Below are positions 4,575 through 5,329 of a stretch of DNA of 5,329 nt, piece after piece. Each line of letters opens with the position of its first letter. Position 1 is the stretch's first letter. The notes beneath the pieces are model-generated. The model was not told the origin of the DNA, ran no database searches, and saw nothing but the letters and a program-made list of their open reading frames with translations. The position numbers and the translations under genes were made by a program. Source of the DNA: Syntrophomonadaceae bacterium (GTDB lineage Bacteria > Bacillota > Dethiobacteria > DTU022); NCBI GenBank assembly GCA_003553305.1, contig PWEB01000243.1, positions 1 through 5,329 on the forward strand, written 5' to 3'.

Positions 4575-5329
4575 TTACTTTTCTTCTTCTTTTGTTTCTG
4601 CTTCTTTTGTTTCTGCTTCTTTTGTTTCTGCTTCCCCGCCTGTTTCCTGCTGATCTGCTGTTGCTTCGCTTACTGCTTCCTCAATTGCTTCTGCAACAGG
4701 AGCCGTTGTAACGGTACTTTCTTCCTCCGCATTAGCATCAATCCCACTCTCAACCGGCGGAATCCCTTCGGCTTGCGGTTCTTCAACATCTATTGGGGTA
4801 GCAGCAATCTCGGGTTCCGTCACTGCTTCCGGCTTTTCAACCTCTGCAGGTTCTTCAGTAACTTCCGGTGTTTCACTGATCTGTTTTCCTTCAAGAACCG
4901 CATCTGCCATAACCGATGTAATCAGCTTAACTGCCCTGATAGCATCATCATTACCGGGAATCAGGTAATCAATCTCATCAGGATCACAGTTAGTATCAAC
5001 AATAGCAATTACCGGTATATCCAGCTTTCTCGCCTCAGCGACAGCGATTTTCTCTTTTCGGGGATCCGCCACATAAATTGCGTCGGGCAGCTTTTTCATA
5101 TTACGAATACCGCTTAGGAATTTATAAAGTCTTTCTTTTTCATTTCTTAAGGTAAGCACTTCTTTTTTGGTTAAACGTTCGAAAGTGCTGTCCACTTCCA
5201 TTTCTTCAAGCTTAATCATCCGGTCAATACGCTTGCGGATAGTGTTAAAATTGGTCAGCATTCCACCCAGCCAACGGTGATTTACATAGTGAGCCCCGCA
5301 TCTTTCCGCTTCAAAACGAACCGATTCCT
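4575..5329 (-). CDS. rpsB: 30S ribosomal protein S2, C-terminal part, with long acidic tail
   Basis: S2 binds near the 30S head-body junction late in assembly and helps recruit S1. The frame is open to the window edge and gives 250 residues; by comparison with the usual 240-250-residue S2, roughly 75 N-terminal residues lie outside. Conserved blocks include HRWLGGMLTNFNTIRKRI just inside the edge (5276-5223), LPDAIYVADPRKEKIAVAEA, and DTNCDPDEIDYLIPGNDDAIRA ahead of the last conserved helix ending MADAVLEG near 4887. After that comes about 100 extra residues rich in Glu, Pro, Ala and Thr, with 33 acidic and 5 basic residues in the last 100 by my count. It ends in three EAETK repeats and EEEK. 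The tail is predicted to be disordered. Internal ATG at 5261 is not the true start. tsf follows in the same unit. Confidence 0.98.
   Translation of the reverse strand, partial: ESVRFEAERCGAHYVNHRWLGGMLTNFNTIRKRIDRMIKLEEMEVDSTFERLTKKEVLTLRNEKERLYKFLSGIRNMKKLPDAIYVADPRKEKIAVAEARKLDIPVIAIVDTNCDPDEIDYLIPGNDDAIRAVKLITSVMADAVLEGKQISETPEVTEEPAEVEKPEAVTEPEIAATPIDVEEPQAEGIPPVESGIDANAEEESTVTTAPVAEAIEEAVSEATADQQETGGEAETKEAETKEAETKEEEK
4586..4630 (-). repeat. Three perfect tandem 15-bp repeats in the rpsB 3' end
   Basis: The plus-strand unit CTTCTTTTGTTTCTG occurs three times without any mismatch (4586-4600, 4601-4615, 4616-4630), with short partial matches on both sides. Because 15 is a multiple of three the frame is kept, and each unit adds one EAETK pentapeptide to the end of S2. 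The perfect identity suggests recent expansion by slippage and likely length variation between strains. Confidence 0.95.

Noticed and set aside
4773..5117. 114-codon plus-strand open frame opposite rpsB.
   Set aside because: It lies wholly antisense to the well-supported S2 frame, has biased Phe/Asn/Ile/Arg composition expected from a complement, no recognisable domain and no clear ribosome binding site.

Overview
The window is a stretch of conserved bacterial housekeeping genes, all read from the minus strand. In transcription order (right to left) it holds rpsB (3' part), tsf, pyrH, frr, uppS, cdsA and dxr (5' part). This order, the close protein similarity to Bacillus/Clostridium homologues, strong AGGAGG-type ribosome binding sites, a short (~209 aa) EF-Ts and a Spo0A-box-like site together suggest a low-to-mid GC Firmicute, most likely a clostridial and possibly spore-forming lineage. 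Genus cannot be resolved from this sequence.

Region 1 (about 3850-5329) is a translation unit: ribosomal protein S2 with a long acidic C-terminal tail, then elongation factor Ts. It closes with a clean intrinsic terminator directly after tsf. Region 2 (2488-3850) is pyrH and frr, UMP kinase and ribosome recycling factor. They are separated by only three bases, and the frr ribosome binding site lies inside the last pyrH codons. A short AT-rich region upstream of pyrH carries a perfect palindrome and an exact TTTGTCGAA sequence. Region 3 (1-2487) is an isoprenoid and envelope-lipid unit. UppS makes the C55 undecaprenyl diphosphate carrier used for peptidoglycan, CdsA makes CDP-diacylglycerol for phospholipids, and Dxr commits carbon to the MEP pathway that supplies isoprenyl diphosphates to UppS. 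A 160-base leader with a terminator-like hairpin precedes uppS.

I found no mobile element, CRISPR array, tRNA or rRNA, and no evidence of a novel gene system. The points most worth a second look are the attenuator-like uppS leader, the repeat-bearing acidic tail of S2, and the putative Spo0A box before pyrH. Three of the four genes with both ends in the window and a non-ambiguous frame (pyrH, frr, uppS) start with GTG. The only gene-free stretches are short (at most 160 bases) and each is described below.
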